Source: Sphingopyxis panaciterrae
GTDB lineage: Bacteria > Pseudomonadota > Alphaproteobacteria > Sphingomonadales > Sphingomonadaceae
Assembly (NCBI RefSeq): GCF_011762125.1
Contig: NZ_JAASQN010000001.1
Location: forward strand, 806,001 to 870,000
Reading direction: 5' to 3'
Length of the DNA stretch: 64,000 nt
Shown one piece after another: positions 25,140-33,937 of this stretch. Both the position numbers and the translations under genes were made by a program. Position 1 is the first letter of the stretch. Each line of letters begins with the position of its first letter. Below the pieces are notes generated by a model, which saw nothing but the letters and a program-made list of their open reading frames with translations, made no database searches and was not told the DNA's origin.

Positions 25140-27238
25140 TCCGTCCGGTCAGTCTGGCGGCCGTAGCCGCTGTGCTTTGCAGCGCGCCCGCGCTGGCGCA
25201 GGATGCGCCCGCACCGGGCGATACGCCGCCGCCGGCATCCGCCGAGGCGTCCGCGGGCGAAGGGCGCCGCGCGGCGCGGCAGGTCTATAGCCCGGCGGAT
25301 TTCGCACGTTATGCGCCGAAGAACGCCTATGACATGCTGCGCGAGGTTCCGGGTTTCGCGATCCGCGACAATGAGGATCTGCGCGGGCTGGGGATCGCGA
25401 CGGGCAATGTGCTGTTCAACGGCAGACGGCCGTCGAACAAGGGCGACGATATGTATAGCCAGCTGTCGCGCATCCCCGCGGGCAATGTCGAGCGGATCGA
25501 GATTGTCGATGGCGCGACGCTGGATATTCCCGGACTGTCAGGGCAGGTCACGAACATCGTCTATCACGCCGATGCCTTTTCCGGGCAATTTTCGTGGAAG
25601 CCCGAGTTTCGCGCGCATTACACCGATCCGCTGTTCACGCGCGGCGATATTTCGGTGCGCGGGCGGACGGGTGGGATCGAATATGAGGTTGCGCTCAACA
25701 ATGACGACAGCGCGCGCAGCGGCGCGGGCGGGCCGACGCTGATCATGGATGGCGCCGGCCGCATCGTCGAAGAACGGTCCGACATCTGGAACACGCATTA
25801 CGACACGCCAAAGCTGTCGGGACGGGTGACCTGGACCGGTACGGGTGGCAGCATCCTGAATCTGGGTGGCCATTATCAGCGCAAATATGACCGCTATTAT
25901 GAGGACGGGCTGCGCGTGTCGCCGGGGCAGCCCGACCGGCTGCGCACCGTGCGCGACATGGCCGATAGCTGGAATTATGAACTGGGCGGCGATTATCAGT
26001 TCGGCCTTGGACCCGGCAAGCTCAAGCTGATCGGCCTTCGCCGGTTCAGCCGCGAGCCTTACAGCCAGGAAATCGTCACGACGCCGGTCGACGGGTCGCC
26101 GCGGGCGGGCGAGCGTTTCGCGCAGACCGGCAGGCTGGGCGAGACGATCGCGCGCGGCGAATATCAGTGGAAGATGTTCGGCGGCGACTGGCAACTGTCG
26201 GGCGAGGCCGCGTTCAACACGCTGGACAATGTCGCGTCGATCGCGGTGCTGGGTCCGGCCGGCGTCTTCGTCGACCAGCCCTTTGCGGGCGGCATCGGCG
26301 GGGTGAGCGAAGACCGGTACGAGGGGCTGCTCAGCTTCGGGCGCAAGCTGACGGACAAATTGTCGATCCAGCTGGTCGCCGGCGCCGAGCATTCGACGAT
26401 CAACCAGACCGGGATGGCCGGGCAGACGCGCAGCTTCTTCCGGCCCAAGGGATCGCTGGCGCTCGCCTGGGCGCCGTCGGCCGATTTCGATGTGTCGCTG
26501 AAGGTGCGGCGGCGCGTCTTGCAACTGTCCTTTTATGACTTTCTGGCGCGCGCCTTTTTGAACGACGACAACCAGAATGAGGTCAACAACGACCTCAGGC
26601 CCCAGCAGGACTGGAGTTACGAGGCCGAGATCAACAAGAAGCTGGGCGCATGGGGATCGACCAAGCTGAACCTGATCTACCGCGACGTCGAGGACAAGGT
26701 CGATGTAATCCCGGTCGGCGCCGATGGCGAGGCGGTCGGCAATATCGCGAAGGCGCGCGCCTGGGCGATCGACTGGACATCGACGATCAATTTCGATCCG
26801 GCGGGGCTGAAGGGGGTCAAGCTGGACACGCGCGTCATGCATCAGAAATCGTCGCTCCGCGATCCGTTCACCGGCGAAACAAGGTCCTATTCGGGGTGGA
26901 CCGATACCGTCGTCGAACTGCGCCTTCGCCACGATGTCGCCGGTACCGACTGGGCGTGGGGCGTGAATGCCGACTATGCGCATTATCAGCCGAATTATCG
27001 CCGCAATCAGACCGACAAGGTCTGGGAAGGCCCGATTTTCGCCGACGTGTTTGTCGAGCACAAGAATGTGATGGGGCTGACGGTTCGCGCGACGGTTGCG
27101 AATATCCTTGATGCGCGGTCAAGACGCGACCGCGTCGTGTACACCGGGGTTCGCGGCCAGGGTCCGGTCGATTTCATCGAACAGCGCGACCGGCTGATCG
27201 GTCCGGTGTTCGCCTTTTCCGTGCGCGGAAAATTCTAG
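25136..27238 (+). CDS. TonB-dependent receptor-like outer-membrane beta-barrel protein
   Basis: A 700-residue protein starting at a GTG that overlaps the preceding stop (GTGA). A signal peptide ends at about residue 22 (SAPALAQ), then a plug-like domain appears (NAYDMLREVPGFAIRDNEDLRG, NVERIEIVDGATLDIPGLSG) and a long barrel ending FAFSVRGKF. The plug is typical of the sphingomonad group with a divergent TonB box, in which none is obvious here. Co-transcription with the BlaI/M56 genes suggests its expression depends on the envelope signal they sense. Confidence 0.83.
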   Translation: MIRPVSLAAVAAVLCSAPALAQDAPAPGDTPPPASAEASAGEGRRAARQVYSPADFARYAPKNAYDMLREVPGFAIRDNEDLRGLGIATGNVLFNGRRPSNKGDDMYSQLSRIPAGNVERIEIVDGATLDIPGLSGQVTNIVYHADAFSGQFSWKPEFRAHYTDPLFTRGDISVRGRTGGIEYEVALNNDDSARSGAGGPTLIMDGAGRIVEERSDIWNTHYDTPKLSGRVTWTGTGGSILNLGGHYQRKYDRYYEDGLRVSPGQPDRLRTVRDMADSWNYELGGDYQFGLGPGKLKLIGLRRFSREPYSQEIVTTPVDGSPRAGERFAQTGRLGETIARGEYQWKMFGGDWQLSGEAAFNTLDNVASIAVLGPAGVFVDQPFAGGIGGVSEDRYEGLLSFGRKLTDKLSIQLVAGAEHSTINQTGMAGQTRSFFRPKGSLALAWAPSADFDVSLKVRRRVLQLSFYDFLARAFLNDDNQNEVNNDLRPQQDWSYEAEINKKLGAWGSTKLNLIYRDVEDKVDVIPVGADGEAVGNIAKARAWAIDWTSTINFDPAGLKGVKLDTRVMHQKSSLRDPFTGETRSYSGWTDTVVELRLRHDVAGTDWAWGVNADYAHYQPNYRRNQTDKVWEGPIFADVFVEHKNVMGLTVRATVANILDARSRRDRVVYTGVRGQGPVDFIEQRDRLIGPVFAFSVRGKF

Positions 27239-27255
27239 CGGGCTATGGCGTGTCG

Positions 27256-27660
27256 ATGACGAGCCGCCGGCGCAAAATCTATTTCGATGGCGGATGCCGG
27301 CCCAATCCGGGGACGATGGAGATTGCCGTCGTGGCGGGCGGCGTCGCCTATATCGACCGCGATGCCGGGCAAGGGAGCAGCATGGACGCCGAATGGCTCG
27401 CGCTGATCGCGGCGTTGCGGCTGGCGCGCGAGCGCGGGCTGGCCGACTTTGTCCTGCTCGGCGATGCGGCGGCGGTGGTGGCGCAGGCCAATGGCACAGT
27501 GCGCGCGCGTGGCGGCGCGGCTGCGCATCTGGCGGTCTTTCGGGCGCTGGCGGGCGACGGACCGGCGCCGCGTGTGCGGCATATCAAACGCACCCAGAAT
27601 CTGGCCGGGATCGCGCTGACGCGGGCGTTGGTGGAGGGGAAATCGCGCATCGGGTCATGA
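27256..27660 (+). CDS. RNase H-like domain protein
   Basis: A 134-residue protein with the RNase HI-type opening KIYFDGGCRPNPG, a glutamate in the helix SMDAEWLALIAALRLA and an aspartate in LLGDAAAVV. The fourth acidic position, usually AD near the C-terminus, reads NLAGIALTRAL, so the last metal ligand seems to be missing and RNase activity is uncertain. An in-frame GTG lies at 27250. No neighbour suggests a function. Confidence 0.7.
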   Translation: MTSRRRKIYFDGGCRPNPGTMEIAVVAGGVAYIDRDAGQGSSMDAEWLALIAALRLARERGLADFVLLGDAAAVVAQANGTVRARGGAAAHLAVFRALAGDGPAPRVRHIKRTQNLAGIALTRALVEGKSRIGS

Positions 27661-27726
27661 TCATGATGATGACTTGTTAAGCGCTGCTCGCTAGGAGCCC
27701 GGTCCTCACAACGGAAGACCAGCACG

Positions 27727-28200
27727 TTGAAGCAGACCTATCCCTTACCCGTCCACCATAGCTGGCCGGTTTACGAGCGCGAGCGCTTTTTCGAACTCGG
27801 CCAATTGCACGGGTGCGACACGCTGGACCCAATCCCGGACATCGTCGATGTCGCGGCGACAGGGCAGCGGAGGCTGACCCGTCTGGGCCATTGGGACTGC
27901 GATCTGTCCGACAACAGCCTGACCTGGTCGGACGAGGTCTATGATATTTTCGGTATCAGGCGCGGTGCCGCGGTGACCCGCGATGAAAGCGTGGCGCTGT
28001 ATGGCGAAGAGTCGCGGGCGGCGATGGAGAAATTGCGCGCCTATGCGATCCGGCATCGGCGCGGCTTCACCCTCGACGTTGAAATCAAGCCTGCGCAGGC
28101 GGCCCGGCGGTGGATGCGGTTGATCGCGGCGCCGGTTTGTCGCGATGACCAGGTGGTCCGGCTGCACGGGCTGAAGTTCATCGTTCCGGACCGCGATTGA
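27727..28200 (+). CDS. Single PAS-domain protein without output domain
   Basis: A 157-residue protein with a PAS_3-like core (TRLGHWDCDLSDNSLTWSDEVYDIFGI, quoted in part: LGHWDCDLSDNSLTWSDE) ending near LHGLKFIVPDRD. Such PAS folds normally precede histidine kinase, GGDEF or HTH parts, none of which is encoded here. The start is TTG with GGAAG upstream. A stand-alone small-molecule sensor interacting with another protein is possible. The next 220 bases hold one hairpin (28292-28318) and no gene. Confidence 0.75.
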   Translation: MKQTYPLPVHHSWPVYERERFFELGQLHGCDTLDPIPDIVDVAATGQRRLTRLGHWDCDLSDNSLTWSDEVYDIFGIRRGAAVTRDESVALYGEESRAAMEKLRAYAIRHRRGFTLDVEIKPAQAARRWMRLIAAPVCRDDQVVRLHGLKFIVPDRD

Positions 28201-28291
28201 GCGCAGGAGCGGCGGTGCGACCCGGCATTTCGGACGGTAAAACGTGCATGAATAGCGCCATTTGGAGTGTTTTGCTCGTCCGATCCTGAGA

Positions 28292-28318
28292 AACCACCGG
28301 TCTGCACCTGCGGTGGTT
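28292..28318. other. Hairpin between the PAS gene and mreB-like gene
   Basis: AACCACCG and CGGTGGTT form 8-bp arms separated by 11 bases. There is no T-run, so a simple terminator is not supported; it may be part of the mreB leader. Confidence 0.4.
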
Positions 28319-28370
28319 GACGGCCCCCGGCCGTGGCCACAAGCGGAAGGTCACAGGTGTCGCGCGCTGA

Positions 28371-29462
<1,092 letters not shown>

Positions 29463-29471
29463 GCGGCGCCG

Positions 29472-30497
29472 TCAGGCGTAGGCGTCGATCGCGGCGAGGT
29501 GTCTCACCTTGTCGGCTTCGCCGAGGAACGAGCCGGTGAAGCTGTTGCGCGCGAGGGTGACGAGTTCGGCGCGCGAGAGGTCGAGCGCGTCGGCGACCGC
29601 GCGGTAATTGGCGTTCACATAGCCGCCGAAATAGCTGGGGTCGTCCGAATTGATCGTGGCGATGAGCCCGGCGTCCAGCATGGTGCGGAGCGGATGCGCG
29701 GCGAGGTCATCGACGACGCAGAGCTTGAGGTTCGAGAGCGGGCAGACGGTCAGGCACATGGCTTCGCCGGCAAGGCGCGCGACGAGCGCGGGGTCTTCGA
29801 GGCTGCGGTTGCCATGGTCGATGCGGTCGACCTTGAGCAGGTCGAGCGCTTCATGGACATAGGCGGGCGGGCCTTCTTCGCCGGCATGCGCGACGATCTT
29901 GAGACCCAGCGCGCGGGCGCGGGCGAAGACGCGTTCGAACTTGGCGGGCGGGTGGCCGACTTCGGACGAATCGAGCCCGACGCCGTCGATGCGCCCGAGA
30001 TAGGGCAGCGCCGCGTCGAGCGTCGCTTCGGCATCGGCTTCGCTGAGGTGGCGGAGGAAGCACATGATGAGCTTCGAACTGATGCCATAACGCGCGGATG
30101 CATCATCGAGCGCGCGGGTGATGCCACGGATCACCGTTTCGAACGCGATGCCACGTTCGGTGTGGCCCTGCGGGTCGAAGAAGATTTCGACGTGGCGGAC
30201 ATTATCGGCGCTGGCGCGCGCGCAATAGGCGATGGTCAGATCATGGAAATCCTGTTCGGTGTGGAGGACGCCCATGCCCTGATAATAGATGTCGAGGAAA
30301 TCCTGGAGGTTCGAGAAGGCGTAGGCGGCGCGCACCTCTTCGACCGAAGCAAAGGGGATCGCGACATGGTTGCGCCGGGCGAGGGTGAACATCAGCTCGG
30401 GTTCGAGCGAGCCTTCGATGTGAAGATGCAGTTCGGCCTTGGGCAGGCCGGCGATGAAGGCGGCGCGGTCTTCGGATGATGTGAAAGCGTCAGGCAT
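29472..30497 (-). CDS. Adenine deaminase (adenosine deaminase-like family)
   Basis: A 341-residue amidohydrolase with metal and catalytic motifs AELHLHIEGSLEPE, IVAHAGEEGPP, DRIDHGNR and TINSDDPSYFGG. The segment GLDSSEVGHPPAKFERVF and the overall pattern match bacterial/yeast adenine deaminases more than classical adenosine deaminases. The reaction would be adenine to hypoxanthine and ammonia. It overlaps by 8 bases with a phosphoribosyltransferase gene, which would convert hypoxanthine to IMP and complete a salvage route. Confidence 0.85.
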   Translation of the reverse strand: MPDAFTSSEDRAAFIAGLPKAELHLHIEGSLEPELMFTLARRNHVAIPFASVEEVRAAYAFSNLQDFLDIYYQGMGVLHTEQDFHDLTIAYCARASADNVRHVEIFFDPQGHTERGIAFETVIRGITRALDDASARYGISSKLIMCFLRHLSEADAEATLDAALPYLGRIDGVGLDSSEVGHPPAKFERVFARARALGLKIVAHAGEEGPPAYVHEALDLLKVDRIDHGNRSLEDPALVARLAGEAMCLTVCPLSNLKLCVVDDLAAHPLRTMLDAGLIATINSDDPSYFGGYVNANYRAVADALDLSRAELVTLARNSFTGSFLGEADKVRHLAAIDAYA

Positions 30498-31080
30498 CGC
30501 CCCGTCCCCCTTTGTCCTGTCCCTCTTCGCGCAGGATGATCGCCGCCTCGGGCTTGTGGCGGCGGATTTCGTCGATCGTCAGCCCGTCGATCTCGTGCGG
30601 GAAGATCAGCCACCGGTCGGTTTCGTGGACGAAGAAGTCGGGGCGAAGATCGGTGACGTTGCGGCGGGGCTTGAACCAGACGGTCGCGATGCGGATATCG
30701 CGCGGCATATTGTGGCGGCATCGCGCCCGGAGTTCGGCGATGAAAGCGCGGATGCTGCGGCCGCTGTCGAAGACGTCGTCGATGATGAGCAAGCGGTCGT
30801 CGGGACCGAGCGTGTCGATCAGATAGCCGAGCGCGAAGACCCTGATCTGCGGATCCTGGCGGTCGATGCCCTGATAGGATGAGGTGCGGATCGCGATGTG
30901 GTCGCAGGGGTGGCCGTGATAGTCGAGCAGTTCCTGCACCGCGATCCCGACCGGGGCACCGCCGCGCCAGATGCCGACGAGATGGGTCGGTTTGAAGCCG
31001 CTGTCCACCACCTGCATGCCGAGGCGGAGCGAGTCGGCGAGCAGCTCGTTCGCGCTGATGAAGATTTTTGCATTGCTCAT
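30490..31080 (-). CDS. Purine phosphoribosyltransferase-like protein
   Basis: A 196-residue type-I phosphoribosyltransferase with the PRPP loop RLLIIDDVFDSGRSIRAF and a glycine-rich early loop GIWRGGAPVG. It is the first gene of a two-gene unit with adenine deaminase. The likely substrate is hypoxanthine (giving IMP), inferred from the partner gene; xanthine/guanine specificity cannot be excluded. Confidence 0.85.
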   Translation of the reverse strand: MSNAKIFISANELLADSLRLGMQVVDSGFKPTHLVGIWRGGAPVGIAVQELLDYHGHPCDHIAIRTSSYQGIDRQDPQIRVFALGYLIDTLGPDDRLLIIDDVFDSGRSIRAFIAELRARCRHNMPRDIRIATVWFKPRRNVTDLRPDFFVHETDRWLIFPHEIDGLTIDEIRRHKPEAAIILREEGQDKGGRGDA

Positions 31081-31089
31081 GGCGCAGGA

Positions 31090-31755
31090 TTAATCGTCGG
31101 TGCCGATACCCGCAAGGCGCGCATCCCATCCCAGCATCGCGACCTTCGCCACCGCCTCGAGATCGGCGCGGCTCGCGCCGTCGCGGGCGGGAATCGACAT
31201 GCCGGTCTGGACCGTCTGCACAAAGCGGGCGAGCGCGTGAATATCGGTCCCGGCCGGCAATTCGCCATCGGCGACAGCCCGGTTGAGGCGAAGCTTCAAT
31301 CGTTCGAGCGTCACGGCGCGCCCCGAACGTCCGAGTTCGCGCAGGCCGCCATGATCGTCGCCGCCCACGGTCGATAGCGCCACCATGCAGCCGCGCGGCA
31401 TGTCGGCGAGGCAGCCGGTCAGCGCCGCCGCCGAATCCATCAGGAGCGAGCGGACCGCTTCGCGCGCCGTCGCGGCTGCAAAAAAGCCCGACCAGACGAA
31501 ATGCTCGTTGGTTTCGCCATAATGGCGCAGCGCCTCGGCGTAGAGCGCTTCTTTCGAGCCGAAGGCGGCATAGAGGCTGGGCGCGCCAATCCCCATCGCA
31601 TCGGTGAGGTCGGCGATCGAGGTCGCCTCGAAGCCCTTGGCCCAGAACAGCCGCGTCGCCTGGTCGAGCGCGGCGTCGCGGTCGAACGCGCGCGGCCGGC
31701 CGCGTCCGCGAGGCGCGGTTTCAGCGGTTTTCGAAGGCGAGTCCGATTTCTGCAT
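31090..31755 (-). CDS. TetR-family transcriptional regulator
   Basis: A 221-residue repressor with a standard N-terminal HTH ([21 protein letters not shown]) and a helical ligand domain. It is divergent from an SDR gene, and the 82-bp space holds a dyad (31805-31826) that is its probable operator. The neighbour suggests control of a carbonyl reductase responding to an unknown small molecule. Confidence 0.86.
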   Translation of the reverse strand: MQKSDSPSKTAETAPRGRGRPRAFDRDAALDQATRLFWAKGFEATSIADLTDAMGIGAPSLYAAFGSKEALYAEALRHYGETNEHFVWSGFFAAATAREAVRSLLMDSAAALTGCLADMPRGCMVALSTVGGDDHGGLRELGRSGRAVTLERLKLRLNRAVADGELPAGTDIHALARFVQTVQTGMSIPARDGASRADLEAVAKVAMLGWDARLAGIGTDD

Positions 31756-31804
31756 CGGTCACTATATAAATCCATTGACAGCCGTTTGCAACGTTCCTAC
31801 CTAT

Positions 31805-31826
31805 TTATGTATCGAACGTTACATAA
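31805..31826. promoter_or_regulatory. TetR-type operator between TetR and SDR genes
   Basis: TTATGTA and TACATAA form perfect 7-bp arms around 8 bases. The dyad lies 12 bases before the SDR start, downstream of a TTGACA (31775-31780), so it could block the SDR promoter. Binding by the adjacent TetR protein is inferred. Confidence 0.6.
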
Positions 31827-31837
31827 AGGAGAAGATC

Positions 31838-32578
31838 ATGACCGAATTGACTGGAAAGCGCGCACTGGTGACTGGCGCGTCGCGCGGTATTGGCGCCGCG
31901 ATCGCCCTGGCGCTGGCGGAAAAGGGCGCCGATGTCGCCATTACCTATGAGCGATCGGCCGATCGCGCGGCCGAGGTGATAAAAGCGATCGAGACGAAGG
32001 GGCGGCGCGGCGTCGCGATCCAGGCCGACAGCGCCGATCCGGCCGCGATCAAACGCTCGGTCGACGAGGCGGCGGCGGCGCTCGGCGGCCTCGATATCCT
32101 CGTCAACAATGCGGGGATCGCGATCCAGAGCCCGATCGCCGAGATCAGCGCCGCCGACATCGATGCGCTGCTGGGCGTCAATGTGCGCGGGCCCATCCTG
32201 ACGTCGCAGGCGGCGATCGCGCACCTCGGTGCGGGTGGCCGCATCATAACAATCGGTTCGGTCGGCGCCGAACGCATCGTCGGCGATACCGGCACGGTCT
32301 ATTATGCGACCAAATCGGCGCTCCACGCCTTCAACAAGGGGCTCGCGCGCGAACTCGGGCCGCGCGACATCACCGTGAACCTGGTCCAGCCGGGTTCGAC
32401 GAACACCGACATGAACCCGGCGAACGGCGAATTTGCCGACTTCCAGCGCGCGCTGATCCCGCTCGGCCGCTATGGCGAGCCCGAGGATGTCGCCGCCGCC
32501 GTGGCTTTTCTGGCGAGCCCGGCGGCGCGGCAGATTAGCGGAACCATCCTGACGGTAGACGGCGGCGCGAACACCTGA
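31838..32578 (+). CDS. Short-chain dehydrogenase/reductase (SDR), 3-oxoacyl reductase-like
   Basis: A 246-residue classical SDR with the cofactor motif TGASRGIGAAIA, NNAG motif (DILVNNAGIA), active-site YYATKSALHAF with Tyr and Lys, and the C-terminal GTILTVDGGAN. The ATG at 31838 follows AAAGGAGAAG. Its divergent TetR neighbour and the operator between them suggest inducible expression. Substrate unknown. A GC hairpin follows the stop. Confidence 0.87.
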   Translation: MTELTGKRALVTGASRGIGAAIALALAEKGADVAITYERSADRAAEVIKAIETKGRRGVAIQADSADPAAIKRSVDEAAAALGGLDILVNNAGIAIQSPIAEISAADIDALLGVNVRGPILTSQAAIAHLGAGGRIITIGSVGAERIVGDTGTVYYATKSALHAFNKGLARELGPRDITVNLVQPGSTNTDMNPANGEFADFQRALIPLGRYGEPEDVAAAVAFLASPAARQISGTILTVDGGANT

Positions 32579-32620
32579 CGTCGCCCGCGGGCCGGGGGTC
32601 GGAGCGCTATGCTCTGAAGA

Positions 32621-32636
32621 CCCGGCCTTTGCCGGG
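32621..32636 (+). terminator. GC hairpin downstream of the SDR gene
   Basis: CCCGGC and GCCGGG pair around CTTT, 43 bases after the SDR stop. No U-tract follows, so it is only a possible terminator. Confidence 0.35.
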
Positions 32637-32732
32637 GAGCACAGCAGGAGGCCATGGCCGCTCCCCACCCTAAAACCGCCATCCGAATTCCTGCGCCGCG
32701 ATCGATCATCACAAAAGGCAGTTGCCCGTCCG

Positions 32733-32769
32733 CCGGACAATAGGTTAGTATACTAATTATTTTGTCCGG
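32733..32769. promoter_or_regulatory. MarR-type operator, site 3, nested in a larger palindrome (FMN reductase leader)
   Basis: The perfect palindrome TTAGTATACTAA (32745-32756) is flanked by CCGGACAA (32733-32740) and TTGTCCGG (32762-32769), which pair with each other and share almost the same centre. The right arm adjoins the ribosome site GGGAGGG, so if transcribed the hairpin could also affect translation. Confidence 0.72.
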
Positions 32770-32777
32770 GAGGGAAA

Positions 32778-33353
32778 ATGACCAGCATAACAGTCGTCGT
32801 CGGCAGCACGCGTGAGGGATCGTTCAACGCCATGCTGGGCGCGCTCGCTGCCGCGAGCCTTGAAGCGCAGGGTGCGAGCGTGACGCGGGTCGACCTGGCG
32901 GAGTTTGACCTGCCGCTCTATTCGGCGGCGCGCGAGGCCGGCGATTTCCCGCCCGATGCGCAGCGGCTGAAGGATATTTTCGCGGCGCAGGACGGGCTGC
33001 TGTTCGTGTCGCCCGAATATAATGGCTCGCTGCCCCCGCTGCTGAAGAATGCCATCGACTGGGCGTCGCGCCCGACGGGGGGTGAGGGGCTGGTCGCGCT
33101 GAGCGCCTATCGCGGCAAGGCGGCGGCGGTCATGTCGGCGTCGATCAGCCCGTTCGGCGGGCTGCGCGGGCTGATGCACCTGCGCCAGATCCTGTCGACG
33201 ATCCAGATGCTGGTGATTCCCGAACAAGTGGTGGTACCGAACGCGCACGCAGCATTCGAGGCGGACGGCAGCCTGAAAGATGCGCTCCCCGCATCGCTGG
33301 TCGAAATGACGGCCGGGCGGCTGATCGCGGTCGCGAAGGCGCTTGCCGCCTAG
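32778..33353 (+). CDS. NADPH-dependent FMN reductase family protein
   Basis: A 191-residue flavodoxin-fold reductase with the phosphate loop VVGSTREGSFN and the family motif SPEYNGSLPPLLKNAIDW. These enzymes reduce FMN, quinones or azo compounds with NAD(P)H. It is preceded by a strong ribosome site and by operator site 3. No flavin-dependent monooxygenase is seen in the window, so a quinone or electrophile reductase role is as likely as supplying reduced FMN. Its stop overlaps that of the convergent marR2 (CTAG). Confidence 0.86.
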   Translation: MTSITVVVGSTREGSFNAMLGALAAASLEAQGASVTRVDLAEFDLPLYSAAREAGDFPPDAQRLKDIFAAQDGLLFVSPEYNGSLPPLLKNAIDWASRPTGGEGLVALSAYRGKAAAVMSASISPFGGLRGLMHLRQILSTIQMLVIPEQVVVPNAHAAFEADGSLKDALPASLVEMTAGRLIAVAKALAA

Positions 33354-33784
33354 ACTTTGCGTTCGATGCTGTCGCCCCAATCGGCTTCGAGCGTCGCGAG
33401 CAGCGCGTCGAACCGGTCGTGGCCCAGTCGCTCGGCGAGCTGATCGGAGAGCGCGTCCATCGCGCGCTGCGCATCCTGGCGCATCCTGGCGCCGGTGGCG
33501 GTCAGCGACACGATCATGTGGCGCCGGTCGCCGGGATCGGGAGCGAGCTCGACGATGCCGAGCTGGACCATCTGGCCGATCGTGCTGTGGATCGCCTGGC
33601 GCGATACGCCAAGGTTGCGGGCGATGTCGGAGGGGCGCACGATACCGCTGACGATATTGGTCATCACCATCGATTGCGGCCGGCTGACATCGGGCCAGCC
33701 GCGGTCGTGCAGCCGCGCCTGCAGGCCCTCATCGAGCCAGCAGAAGCGTTGGAACAGCGCGATGATAAGCTGATTGGTGCGCAT
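33350..33784 (-). CDS. MarR-family transcriptional regulator (MarR2)
   Basis: A 144-residue winged-helix regulator. RPSDIARNLGVSRQAIHSTI is the recognition region and DPGDRRHMIVSLTATGARMR the wing. It lies between two genes that each carry the TTAGTATACTAA site, and its own promoter shares operator site 4 with the divergent acyl-CoA ligase. That makes it, with MarR1 at 21361, one of two candidates for the regulon repressor. Confidence 0.87.
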   Translation of the reverse strand: MRTNQLIIALFQRFCWLDEGLQARLHDRGWPDVSRPQSMVMTNIVSGIVRPSDIARNLGVSRQAIHSTIGQMVQLGIVELAPDPGDRRHMIVSLTATGARMRQDAQRAMDALSDQLAERLGHDRFDALLATLEADWGDSIERKV

Positions 33785-33889
33785 GCGATGCTGAAAATAT
33801 CCCCTGTCGCCGGCGGTGTGCCGGCCCCGCGACGCTAGAGGGGCGAGCCGGACGAAGCAAGGCAGAGCGGCGTTGCAAAAGCAAAATGC

Positions 33890-33901
33890 TTAGTATACTA
33901 T
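33890..33901. promoter_or_regulatory. MarR-type operator, site 4 (marR2/acyl-CoA ligase)
   Basis: TTAGTATACTAT, one mismatch from the consensus, within GC-TTAGTATACTAT-GC and flanked further out by AAAAGC and GCTTTT. It lies 36 bases before the ligase start and 105 bases from the marR2 start, so it can serve both. Confidence 0.75.
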
Positions 33902-33937
33902 GCTTTTAACGAAGGAATGAGGGAGAGTCGCGCCGAC

